The position numbers and the translations under genes are program-made. Of a stretch of DNA of 64,000 nt, positions 1-12,100 are shown in pieces; position 1 is the stretch's first letter, and each line of letters starts with the position of its first letter. The DNA is from CAYNWT01 sp964485095. GTDB lineage: Bacteria; Planctomycetota; Planctomycetia; Planctomycetales; Planctomycetaceae. The stretch spans positions 29,820 to 93,819 of the forward strand of contig CAZAIB010000008.1 of the NCBI GenBank assembly GCA_964485095.1. Reading direction: 5' to 3'. The notes under the pieces are model-generated. The model did not search any database. It was not told the DNA's origin and saw only the letters and a list, made by a program, of their open reading frames with translations.

Positions 1-139
1 CGTCGACGAGAGCTCAGCCCAAGATTCGTCACAGAACGTTTTAGTAGTTTCCGGGCCCAGCCAGAGCGGTCGAGTTTAATCACAGAACTCTCCTCGTTAG
101 TCGAAGATGCTTTTCAGGAATACGTAGAAACAGCCTGAT

Positions 140-3100
140 CTAAAGCGATCTACGATCTCGCGATTTTTTGTCACTTCGTCGTTTCAATAGTGCGGCCCCG
201 AGGAGACCACCCAGAACACCTCCGGCGACTTCGGTCGCTCGAAGTTCAACGTCATTTGCTTCGCTGTTAGCAATGTCTTCAGCCGTGACGTCGTTAAGCC
301 AGCCCAGCGATGAACTCAAAACGTCATCAACGCCTTCAACTTCAGGAAGCCAGCTGCTTCCCTCAGACTCAGGGATGAATCGTTCTTCGGGCAGCATAGG
401 AATGTCATGTTGCTCGATAATCTCAATGGCAGGATCCGTTACGGTGCCCACTGGTAGTGCGACCTCTGGCAACTCAATCTGCTGCTGCAGTTCGATACCT
501 TCGGGACCTACCAGAGCCACTGACTCTGGCTCTACCATTATCGGCTGGTCATCCAGTTCCAGGAACGCCTCGGCGCTGTCTGTCACGGTGAATGGCCTGC
601 TGCCACTGAATGGGCTTAGGACACCATCGGCACTGACAGCTCGTACCCACGCTCGGTAGTCACCACTTGGCAATGGGTCGGTAAGTGTATAAGTCGTGTC
701 GAACAACTGAGTTTCGCGTCGCACAACCCTGTTATCTGAGACCCTTCGAATCCTGAAGATGTATCGAACGGCGTCAGGAATTGGGGTCCAGTTGAAGGTT
801 GGGGTACTGTCTCCATTGGCTTCCACCGGATCCAGCGTCGGCTGTCCACCGACCCTGAATTGGAACCCTTCGCTCCATCTGGTCCTCAAACCATCTGACG
901 TGATCCCGCGGAAGTAGGCGATGTATCCTGAGTTTGGTATGAAGATACGAGTGCCAAAGATGGTCTCGTATGGGCTGCCGTAACTGGTCTCGCCGTTCGG
1001 AAGAACCAACCGAATGAAGTTGTTAACCCGGCCATCTTCCGTACCAGGAGTCCCGCCCGACAACAGTTTGTGAACACGAAGTTCGTAGTCCTGAACACCG
1101 TCGAGGGTATCCACTGTAAAGACTGGCTGCCTGTCGAAGAACGAGCCGATTGGTGACAGCCCGGTTGGCCGTGTCACAACGTTAAGACTTTGGATATCGC
1201 TTCGACTCTCTTCACCGAACGGATTGATACCGCGGACTTCGATCTCGTAGCGACCGACTGGCAGGTTCGGCAACTGATAAGACAGTCCCTCAATTCCGGT
1301 TTCGACGATGAAGTTGTCTTCACCCGTTGTCACATTGTTGATACGGACTTCATAAGACTCGCCTCCGCTTACTGCAGTCCATTGGACTGTCGCAGAACCG
1401 TCCGTTATTTCGTTGCCCGGCGCTATGATCTCTGGTCTCGAGACAATCTCGAATGCTTCTCTATCGATGTTGCTAAAGAACGTCGGATCACTGGCAGCTG
1501 TCGCGCGAACAAGGACGACATAGTCGCCGAATGGAAGTGGCTCCGTAAGCGTGAAGAAGTTGTCGGTGATCCCCGTAACGTTTACCAGGTTTGTTGGATC
1601 GCCAGGTTTGCGAATTCGAACCTGGAACGTTCCAGCTCCCAGAGGAGCTTCCCAGGTGATGGTTGGCGTTTCGTCGAAGGTCAACGATTCCGGACCTGTC
1701 ACGACCGGGGGCGCTACAATGTCGATACTTGTTTGAGAGGCGTCGCCTGTGACACCACCAGCAAAAGCATTGACCTCAACAACATAGGATCCCAGAGGCA
1801 GTTCAATCGGCGACGTGAAGAACGTGCCGGTCACAGTCTCAGTGATGATGTTGTCGCCAGCCTGGTTATTGACGACAAGCGTGTATCCCTCGACTCCCTC
1901 AATCGCAGTCCACGCAAATGTCGGAGTCGAATCCGGCACGCGACCAGTTGGCGTCTCGTAGATGACAGCTTCGGGAACCACATCGAGAGATGCGAACGGC
2001 GACCAGTCACTGGCTGTTCCGGCTCGATTGAAAGCTCGAACGCGGTAGGTGTAAGTCCCAAACGGCAACTCGTTGGCCACCGTGAAGAACGGAACGCCCA
2101 GGTTCTGGCCGTCTTCAAGGAGAGAGCCATCCGGAGCGAACAACTGGAACTGGTACGAGGTGTTAGCCGGATCTGCACTCCATTCAAATGTCGGCGTGAG
2201 ATCAGTTGTGCTTGGCCCCGGAGCAGTCGTATCAAAGGCCGGCACCTGTGGAGGTTGCACAGCAATAATAGTGACCTGATGATCTTCTACTTCGCCCTCA
2301 TTCGCCCGACCAGTTGGGGTCAGTCCACCAGACGTGCTCAATCGGAAGCGAGCAGGCAGGCTGCCCAATGCCGATCCCGCTGGAACCGTCAATGGCAACG
2401 ACTGCGTACCATTAAAGACGTCGTAGCTAATCCCGCCGTTGATATGCTCACTTGCATCGAACACACCGTCGTTGTTGAAGTCGACCCAGGCGTCAAGCCT
2501 GGCGGCAAAGACTGACGTGACAGTGACAGTGAATGGTGACGACAGCGCCTGGGTGGTGTCTGCCTCAATCGTTGTTGGGAACGAGATACCGTCTTCGTCA
2601 TCAATTCCGTTGTTGTCGTCTCCCTGAAGATTGCCACCAGCCTGGCCATCGATATCACTATCAACACCTGAGCCAAGGTGGAAGCCAGGCAGGATGACGT
2701 GTGCGGCACCATCGGGCCTGTTGGTTCCAAAGCTATTCGGTGCATCACCGTAGTCCACAGCGATGACTGTCACCGTAGCCTGAGCAATATCCGTCCGACT
2801 GTTACCCGATCCATCCGGTTCGTCGGTCACCTGCAGCTGAATTGTATTCGTGCTGGCCGGAGTGAATCCGAACCCAATAAGAGTGGACCAGGGGATGCTG
2901 GGAGTAGCACCCACCGCGTCGCCGAATACACCATCATTGTCCAGATCCCAACTGTAAGTCAGAGAATCGCCAAGTGGGATGTCGACATCGAACGACTCAG
3001 TCGCGTCCAGCACAAGCGAGTCACCGTGATCGATCGTGTAATCCGGCGTGACAGCAACCGGCACGTCATCAACAGAGTTGACAACAATGAAGAACTGCTG

Positions 3101-6100
3101 TGTTGGCCCTTCATTGTCGTGTGGCGGAGGTGCTGCTGTGCCATTGTCAACAATTGTTACCGAAACCAGGCCGGAACCGGCAGTGTTCGGAGCAGCTTCG
3201 TAGGTTAGGTCGCCTGTGACCGGATCGATGAACAGGCTGACGAACTCAAGGTTGCCGCTGGTTCCGATCAACTGGAAGCTAAGAGACACTTCCTGACCAA
3301 CTTCGTCGGTCGCCTCAATCGGCCCAGGAACAGCGTTTGTAATGTAACCGGGGATTGTCTGCGGCCCGGCATCTTCGTCAACTGCTGGTGGGTCGGCGTC
3401 GCCGAGCAATTCGAAGTTCGGTTCGTCATTGATCGCTTCGACGTTCAACGTGAACGACAACGGCGTACTTGTGTTGACGTCCTCACCGCCGTTCGGCCCA
3501 TCATCCTGAAGAACAACTTCGAATGTGGCTGTCCCGTTGGTATGTGGTGCCGTTTCGTATGTTAGATCACCGGTGACAGGATCAATAGCTGGCCCACTTG
3601 TGAAGGCCAGGTTACCGGTGCTGGACGTGAGGCTGACAAGGAACGTCAAGGTCTGGTCACTCTCGTTTGGAGCACCAGCGTCCATATTCGCAGCGAAGCC
3701 TACGACTGTTTGGAGTCCAGCATCTTCAATGACGCCGACTGGTGGGTTACCAGGAAGGTCGAAAGTTGGAGCATCGTTGACCTGGAAATATGTCAGCGTA
3801 ATGACATCAGTATCAGACTCATTCTCAACTGGCGGACCACTGAACTGACCCTGGTCTTCTGTGGTAATCGTGACCGTCGCGTCACCCACGAACTCTGGTG
3901 TAGGAGTTAACGTCAAGCCGTTCAACGCGATGTTGAGATCCACAACATCGCCAGTAAACGTCATTGTGGTGTCGTCTGTACCATCGCCGACTGTGAATGT
4001 CAGCCCTGTAATTCCACCAAGCGTCAGCAGGCCGTTGGTCGCAGTCAGCGTCACCTGCAACTCGTTGTTGCCAAGATGCACATCAGGGTCTGACACCGTA
4101 ATGCCGGTACCACTCAGAGAGCTGAACGTGAAGACTGTGTCTTCTGGGAGAGTCTGATCCGCCGGAACGCTGTTCTCAGGCGGATCGTTCACACCGTCAG
4201 TCACAAGGATGAAGAACTGTGTCGTTCCGTCAGCTTGATTGGCACGCAGTGAGTTCCCGGCAAGGTCACGGATACCCTGGATGCCGTCTTCCATCGGTCC
4301 GTTATTGTCAACTTCAATGCGGTAGAAGCGTTCGAACTCGAATGTCGTCACGGCCGTGAAGATGGCTTCGCTGGTATTCGAGTTGTATGTAAAGATGTAA
4401 TCGACACCGTCAACAAGTTCGACGTCGTCCTGGAACAGTTTGAACGCTGCCGAGGTTACGGTTGAGTCATCGATTCCGATTCCTTCATCGTCCAATCGAA
4501 TGACGAATTGACGAAGCACATCAGGCACATTGATCCAAACTTCATCAGGGTCCGGATCAAGGTCAATCACACTTCCATCTTCAGGGTTCGCAAGAACTGC
4601 TGATGGCCTGAAGAAGTCAACACGGTCAATCGCACCACGGTCCTTGAATACGCTGGACCCTAGTCCGCTTGGTGGTGAAACATCAGGGTCATCGCCGCGG
4701 AACTGTCCAAAGACGTCCAGGTCCGGAGCGAGGATTGGTGAAACAGAAATCCCCAGTGGGCTCTTGACCTGCACGATTTCGGCCCGGTCACCCAGTGAGT
4801 TCAGAGAACTGTCAATTGTTGCCGACTGTGGGGCCGGGTAGTAGTTACCGTTGGCGGCATCAATGAACAGGGGGTCTGTTCCCGGCAGAACAATACTGAA
4901 CGTACCCAGTCCGATTGCTCCTGAATCCGCGTCAGTGCCGTTCCCGCTGTAGAGAGTCGTACCAACGACCGTGTTTGCCTGCGAATCGCCGGCGACTTGA
5001 AGGCCGGTTGTCAGATCCGCCACGATGTTGTTGAGGATTGTTGGTCCGGCATTGTCGTCAACCAGGATACCAATGCCGCTTGAATCTCCAACAACCGTGT
5101 TGTTGATGATTCGTCCGTATGGAACCGGTGCAAGCACTCCGGTTGTCGAGTCACCGCTGAAGTGAATTCCGCCAGTGCCGCCACGTGCGACGACGTTGTT
5201 TTCAATGACAACGCCCGGAACCAGGTTCTCAGTATTCAGTTCCTGAAGATTCCTGACAGGACCCTGGTGAGGCAGCGTGCCGCTAAGTGGAACGTTGGCA
5301 GGATTACGATCGCCCGCGTCCGCCACGATTCCAAATTCAGCAGAATCAGTCACGCTGTTTTGCTGAATGAGGATCTGACCCTGATCGCGGAACTGATTCG
5401 AGTCACCGAAATCATCAAATTGAATCAGGGCCAATTGGCTCGCAAGTACCCCGACGAAATCTCTTCGAGCCGGGTCAATAATGTCATCGTGAGCCAGCGG
5501 GTTCACGTCCTGAGTGTTCTGGAAGAGCCCGGCTACAGTACGACCTGAATCGAAGGTGATGATGTACTTCGTTCCAAGGTAATCCAGCGGATTGTTGCTT
5601 GATTCCAGATCGACGCCAAACTCAAAGACTTCGCCAGCGTCGAAGTTGGAGAACAACACGGTAACTGTGTCGCGGACTCCCAGGTCATTCAAGTCGAAGG
5701 TGAAGGTCTGCCCAACGGCGTCACTGTTCACACTCACTGCAGGACCTGACGAACCATCTGGTCCAGAGTCGTTAGGAGCCACACCGCCTGGGTCCGGATC
5801 GAAGTACGACCCTTCAGGAAGTATTAGGGAGATGGAACTAATTCCCTCACCGCCAGCAGACAGGTTCTCAAAAGTGAAGAGGTCATCACTGTTGAGTGGA
5901 CTAACGGGGTTCAGTTCACCGACAACCCCGAAGGTATCGGCGGGCCTTTCAAGGTCAACAATCACATTGCCGTACAAGTTGACAATATTGCTGGTGCTTC
6001 CACCACCTGTGGCAGCTCCATCGGACAGGCCGGCAGTCACATCGATAATGCCCTGAACAGCCGGGCTATTGATGGCATCCCGAATCCGAACCGCCAATTC

Positions 6101-9100
6101 TTCGTCAAGGTCGGCAGCCTCATCTCCGGTAGCTCCATTAAACGGATCGAAGGTAATCGGCTGATGGCCAGCAGCAACGCCATTGCCTGCCGAGACGTCT
6201 TCGAACTCGAAGATGACGGTGTTCGTGCCGTCGCTAATCGAGAAGGTTTCTCCATCACCGATACCGCCACCGCTTGGCACAACCAGCGATGTCTGGTTTG
6301 CAACCCGGTCATTCGTGTCAATGCTGCGAGTGAGCACCAGCGACGGAGCGGCGTTTTGTGAGAACCCAAACTCAGATGCTCTGCGAATTTCAACATCGTA
6401 TGGGCCAACCTGGGTACCAGCGGAACCAAGAGGATCCGCAGTAAAGGTGGAGTCGTTTGGCGCGTTGGTCACCAGTTCCCCACGTTCCGCGAATCCGATG
6501 ATGATGTCGTCAATGTAGACACCCTCAACGGCGTTGTTACTACCCCGGGTTGATGGGCCTCCAATATTCGAATCTGCGAAGCCAAACCCGTCACCCGGCA
6601 ACGTGTTCGCCGCTGGCAGTGGCCCGGAGTCAATAATGTTGTACGTCGCCAGGACCAGTTGATCGCCTGTGCCCTTAATTGCCAGCGGGCTACCACCAGC
6701 CAGGACCGACGCAAGAACCGAACGCATTTCCGCGGCAACTTCTTCGCGAGTCAGTGCTGAGTTGATTGAGATCGGGTTCTCCGCCGCTCCAGGGGATCCC
6801 TCGATGACCAAGCTACCCGCCTGTGAAAGCGTTCCAGCTCCGATGAGATTGATACGATTGCCAAACTGAGAAGGTTCAACAGTCCCTGCGAGGAATTGGT
6901 CAATCGCGGCACTGACGCTTGATGCTATTTCGTCGGCCGTCATAAGCGGAGCATAAGGTACCGCAAACCCGGCGGAGGTTGTGCCATCACTGTCGAACTC
7001 GAAAGTCGTGCCATCAACCGTAAACGTATCACCTTCAGTAATCGCCCCGCCACTTGGAGTAATCAGCGTGTAACCAAGATCGAAGGTAAACGTGTTTTGA
7101 ACACCGTTATCTTCGATAATGAACTGGTCGCCGTCACGCAGATCACTGCCAGGCAGCGAATAGAGTTCCTCACCACCCGTGGCAGGAAATACCGCCGGGT
7201 TCGCAGTCGCAGCCCCACCGATATTTAGTGTTCCGGAACTAGCGAACACGAATCTTAGCCGCAGAGAATCGGCGCCCGCGAACGAACTTAGATCAACTCT
7301 CGCCTGCAACCATGTGTTCGTATTGTCGAACAGCGGTTCGACGTTACGGAATGATTGTGTGTCCGGGAAGTTGGTATTCGCATTTCCAATGCCAAAGTCG
7401 AGTTCGTCATTGCCTGGCCCGGCAATCTGAACGTCGTTGTTGGTTGCGAGTAGACTCCAGGAAGTGAATTCCCCCGTCGCCGGATCGACAAAGGTTTCGT
7501 CGCCGCCCACATACACACGAAGACTGTCTGAGACGTTTGTTCCTTCAAGATCTTCGGTCTCAAGGAAGTAGTTGAAGTACAGGGCTGGCTTGTCCTCTGA
7601 GCTGTACCCTTCCAGCGAGAACTCATTGCTAATCACATCGCCTTGAGCACCGCCCGGGAAGTTGATGTCGTTGACCGCGTTGGCGGTTGGCAAGAACCCG
7701 TTAGCAGCACCGAGATTGTTCTTGTTCCCCGCATCCAGGCCACCGGCCTGGTTACCAAAATACAAACTGCTACCACCTGGAGTCGCTACGCGGCTGCCGT
7801 CAGGAGCGGCTGTCGTCCCGTGGCCGGCATCATTAGCACGGTTATTGGTAACGTTCCAAAGGTTGTAGTCCAGGGTTCCAAACGCCAATCCAGATGGATT
7901 AGGGATACCCGTCGATACCATGGATTGACCATCGGCCAGCACTGGCTGCAGATTGCCGCTGGTGTCGAATGCGTAAATCTCACCGTCTTCGGTAATACCG
8001 AACAGGATTTGCTCGTACGCACCGTCTTCCGTACCAACACGAGGTCCGTTAACCAAACCAGAGAATGGCCGGTCGATTACCTGCCTGATCTGCTGCGTCC
8101 TGACGTTGCGGGCTCGGCCTGGGGCCTGAGCCGTACCCAGCACATAGTCCACCGCATACAGGACGCCTTGATCGTCAATGGCGTAGAGATCCGTGTCTCC
8201 AAAGCTGTTCGGGCTTCCGTTCGCATCGCGTGCGTCGGCCAGGCCAACAATATAGTTGTCCTGAACAGCAGTAATCTGCCCGATCTCAAAGAGGTCGGTG
8301 TGAATGCCATCACAGGCTAGCGCTGGGCCGAGTCTGGGAAGAGCTTCCTGGTTGATGACGGTACCGGTGCTGTAGTTAAAGTTGAACAGAGCGTTGCGGT
8401 TGTAGTAATCCTCCGCAGGCGGATTCGCAGTGACCGCTCTGTTCTCCGCTACGGCAAGTCCGGCTGTCGCCCCGGTGCCGTCAAAGTGAGTGGCAGTGTA
8501 GTTCAAGCCAACATTCGCCTGGTTGACCGTTGGCGGAATGCAGTCACCCGTAAACGTGTTGGGGCCTTCGTCTCCAAGGTCCGTAATCGCTCCGTTCGAC
8601 GTATCGATGTGAGCGAAGTGGCCCAAAGTCGTGTCGTTCGGGACACCGTTGAAGACACTATTCGCGTGCGTAAACAGCTCGCCGTCGGGGCGAATGGCAA
8701 TGTCACCAATCGCCTGTTGGAACTGCCCCACATGCTCCTGCACAGCTCCGGTAAACGCGTCAACCAGGTAAATACCGGTCGTCGCTCCGGTCTGCCCCGA
8801 ACCACTGACGAATAGCGAAACGTCACTTAGAGTGAAGTTTGTGTGGCTTGGATCAAGACCAAGAGTTCCGTCAGCTTCAGTTACGGTTGTGAACAAATCT
8901 GTAATCGGACCATCGGATGTCGCCGGGGCGTCATTGCCAAATCGTTCTTCGGCAACACGAGTGATCGTGGTAAGCGGTTCCAACCGAGTCTGCGCTGTGA
9001 CTGCCGGATCAAGTACGGATGGAATTTGACCGCTTGCGGTGACAGCAATGAAGTACCTGCCCACAGCCAGTTCAACAGGCCCAATAAACGCGTCACGGGG

Positions 9101-12100
9101 ACCAACTGTTCCGCGAGACAAGTCATCGACATCAGCCCCGTTCAATGGCGCTGGTCGGTCTTCCGCGATTGATGAATCTCGACCGATGTAGACCAACTCA
9201 CCATTCTCGTCGAAGATCGAGACTGTGGTATTGGCTCGAGAGAACCCATCCGCGTAATCCAGATCGAAGATGACTGGCATGTGCAGATCCGGGAACGGGT
9301 CACCGTCTTCGGTTGAATCGAATTGAACATCGAACTCAAAGAAGTCAACGTCGGCGGGATCAGACAATGTTCCAGAGAACGCCAAAGCAGCGCGATCTGT
9401 GTTGCCGAAGTTCCCGGCGTCCTGGGCTGTACCAAGAGTGTCGTTGCCATCGTCGCCTTCAGGCTCTGCCAGCTCACCGGTAAGTGGTGAATGAGAAGGA
9501 TGGCCGAAGACTTCGATACCGTTCGTGGCAAACCGAATGTCGCCATACCGAACCGTCGACCCAGCGGCTTCATCCACCTCGCGAAGACGTATCTGGAGCT
9601 CGTATCCACCAGACGTCAGACCGTCACCAAGCTTAGAGGTATCCTGAAGATCACCTCGATCAGCGGTCGGATCCAGCGAGTCGATATTGCTGGACCGAAT
9701 TCGAACAAAGAAAGTGCCGACACTGCCAGTCGCACCCGGCAGGATAACTCGAAACCCGGCATCACGCTGGTTAGTTGAGTAGTAGTCAACGCCCTCATGG
9801 ACAGACCGGCTCAAGACGTTCGCATTTGGGTCCCCGACGCCCGTGAACACACTAAAGTTGCCCCTCAGCTCATCAAGCGAGTTATCCGATTGAGCAATAA
9901 TCTGACCGTTGGCGTTCAGCAGTTCGACAACACCATCCAATGCATGGCGCGTGCTATCGAGATCGATAAAGAGCTCCGTTCCGGATGATGCAGAGAAACT
10001 GTAGACATCAACATCTTCGGCGCGGTTAATCGACCCGTTGATACTGAATCCAAGACGAAGGTTCTCGTCGCTATCCCTCTCCCCTTCGCCAAGCTGACCA
10101 AGGAACTGAGCAACAGTCGTCGCACCGTTTGTGTCTGGAGCGAGTTCGTTAGCCGTCTCGCCCTCGACGATAATGCTCACATTGCGATCGTTGGCGAACT
10201 GATCAATCAGCACACTGCGCCAGTCGCCAGGTTGTGGCGTGGTGGCGTTGCCATCGCTGTTTGTATCAGTCAGAGGCAACCCGTCTAACCCAAAGCCGGC
10301 ACCGATGGTGTCATCCGCAAGACTGGTCAGAACGACTGGCCGGAACGGCTGGCCGACAATCTGAAGGGAACCACCGATTCGATCCGTGATATCCAGCGGT
10401 CGACCATTCGCAGTGAACCCGGCGTCGGCTCCACTTAGCTTTACGACCAAACTGGCGTCAGGACTACTTTCCAGTCGGAGACCGCCGAAGGTGTGCAGAT
10501 CCGGAATGTAGATCTCAGAGCGGAGCACATGGACGATGTCGGTGTCGTCCCAGACTCCACCCGTTGCGATTGTCTCGCCGCGAATCTCCACACCGTTGAT
10601 CGCATTGCGACCAAGAACGTTCTCTCGAATCAACGGGCCCTGGTTGTCTGAGTAAGAATCGATGAACGATGCGTCACCACGAGATCGTCCCGCGTCGCGA
10701 ACAAACTCGTGATTGAGGCTGTTTGTGTTAATAGAAATTGCCGGACCAGCACCATCTCGGATGATGTTGCCAACAATGATCGGCTGCGAACCTCTTACAA
10801 AGATTGTCGCTGAAGCGTTGGCCAAACGGCCGAACCGGTTCTCGGCTCCCGTGACACCAACGCCATCGGCATTGTTCTCAAAGACGGAGTTAGTAATCCG
10901 AGCGTTCGCCTGATGGATCTCAATGGCATTGAACGATCCGAATGTGCCTTCAAGCGGCGTAGTACCACCACCGAACGTCACAAGCGTCCGGTCCAGACTC
11001 AGGTTGCTGGTGTGACCAGCGTAAATGCCACCAAAGTCTCCCGGAGCCGGCTCTGATTCGACCAAATCGTCGTCATCGCTGTTGGTATCAAACGTACCAC
11101 CGATTCCGAAGCGGTCATCGTTGCGTGAAGTCACGATAATCTCGCGACCCAAATCACCCTCAGCAATCAAGCTGGCACCGAAGCCAACTTCAATTCGAGC
11201 CTGGTCCAGTTTCAGGATTGTTCCGGCGTCAATTGCCAGGCGAGCGTTCAACCGTGCAAGCTGAACCTGAGCAACAGGATCCAGTGTCTGAGTAAACGTC
11301 GTTCCGTCATCCAGGAACGTCGTATCCGAAACGTCAAGGTTGGCAACCAACTCGTAAGTGCCACCAGCCGCCGCATCGCTTCTATAGAGTCGTCGCCCCA
11401 CAAAGCCGGACGTCGCTGGAGGCAGATTCTCAAGTAGCACGGTCGAAGTTGGGCCGGTCACCACAACATCTCTTGTTACATCGGAAGCCGGACTTTCATT
11501 CCCTGCCGCGTCCACGAATACCAATCGGTAGTTGTAAACGCCAGCAGTTAGCGTACCGCCGACAGGCGACTCCGTAAGAGTCACAAGAATGACGGAAGGA
11601 CTTGTAGAGTCCAGCACGGCGCCACCAGGCGTGCCAGCAACTTCAAGGTTGCCGGTGAGCACGTGCACGATGTCTGTATCGTCGAACCGAGCCGCAACGT
11701 TCAGACGGTTCGGGTCACTTCCCGCAGCGGTCTCAACACGAATGAACAAGCCGTTCGTGGAGTTTTGAGTGAGGATGTTCCCGTAAATATCAGGACCAAC
11801 ACGGTTGTAGTCTGTCGTGAACGCAGTCAGCGACTGAAACTCAGGTGTGTTGAAGTTGGTTTCCTCAAAGCTGTCCGGATCAGCAGACACGGCCGAATCG
11901 GCACTTTGAGAGATCTTATTGTTGATGATCGTCGGCCGAGCTTCCGTCAAGTGAATCGGATTCACAGTCTCCGACTGAGAGTTCACGACCACATTGCCAC
12001 CACCGAACTGGATATCGGCGTGAGTGACGTAGTTCAGGAAGATGCCCTCGTTCTCGTAGTTGAAACGAGCTTCGTCATTGTCGACGTCATTTTGGAACGC

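Noticed and set aside
1190..2515. 441-codon plus-strand ORF and other long plus-strand ORFs opposite the giant gene
   Set aside because: Antisense shadows of a repetitive beta-rich coding region; Arg/Ser/Cys-rich composition, no ribosome-binding site or family resemblance.
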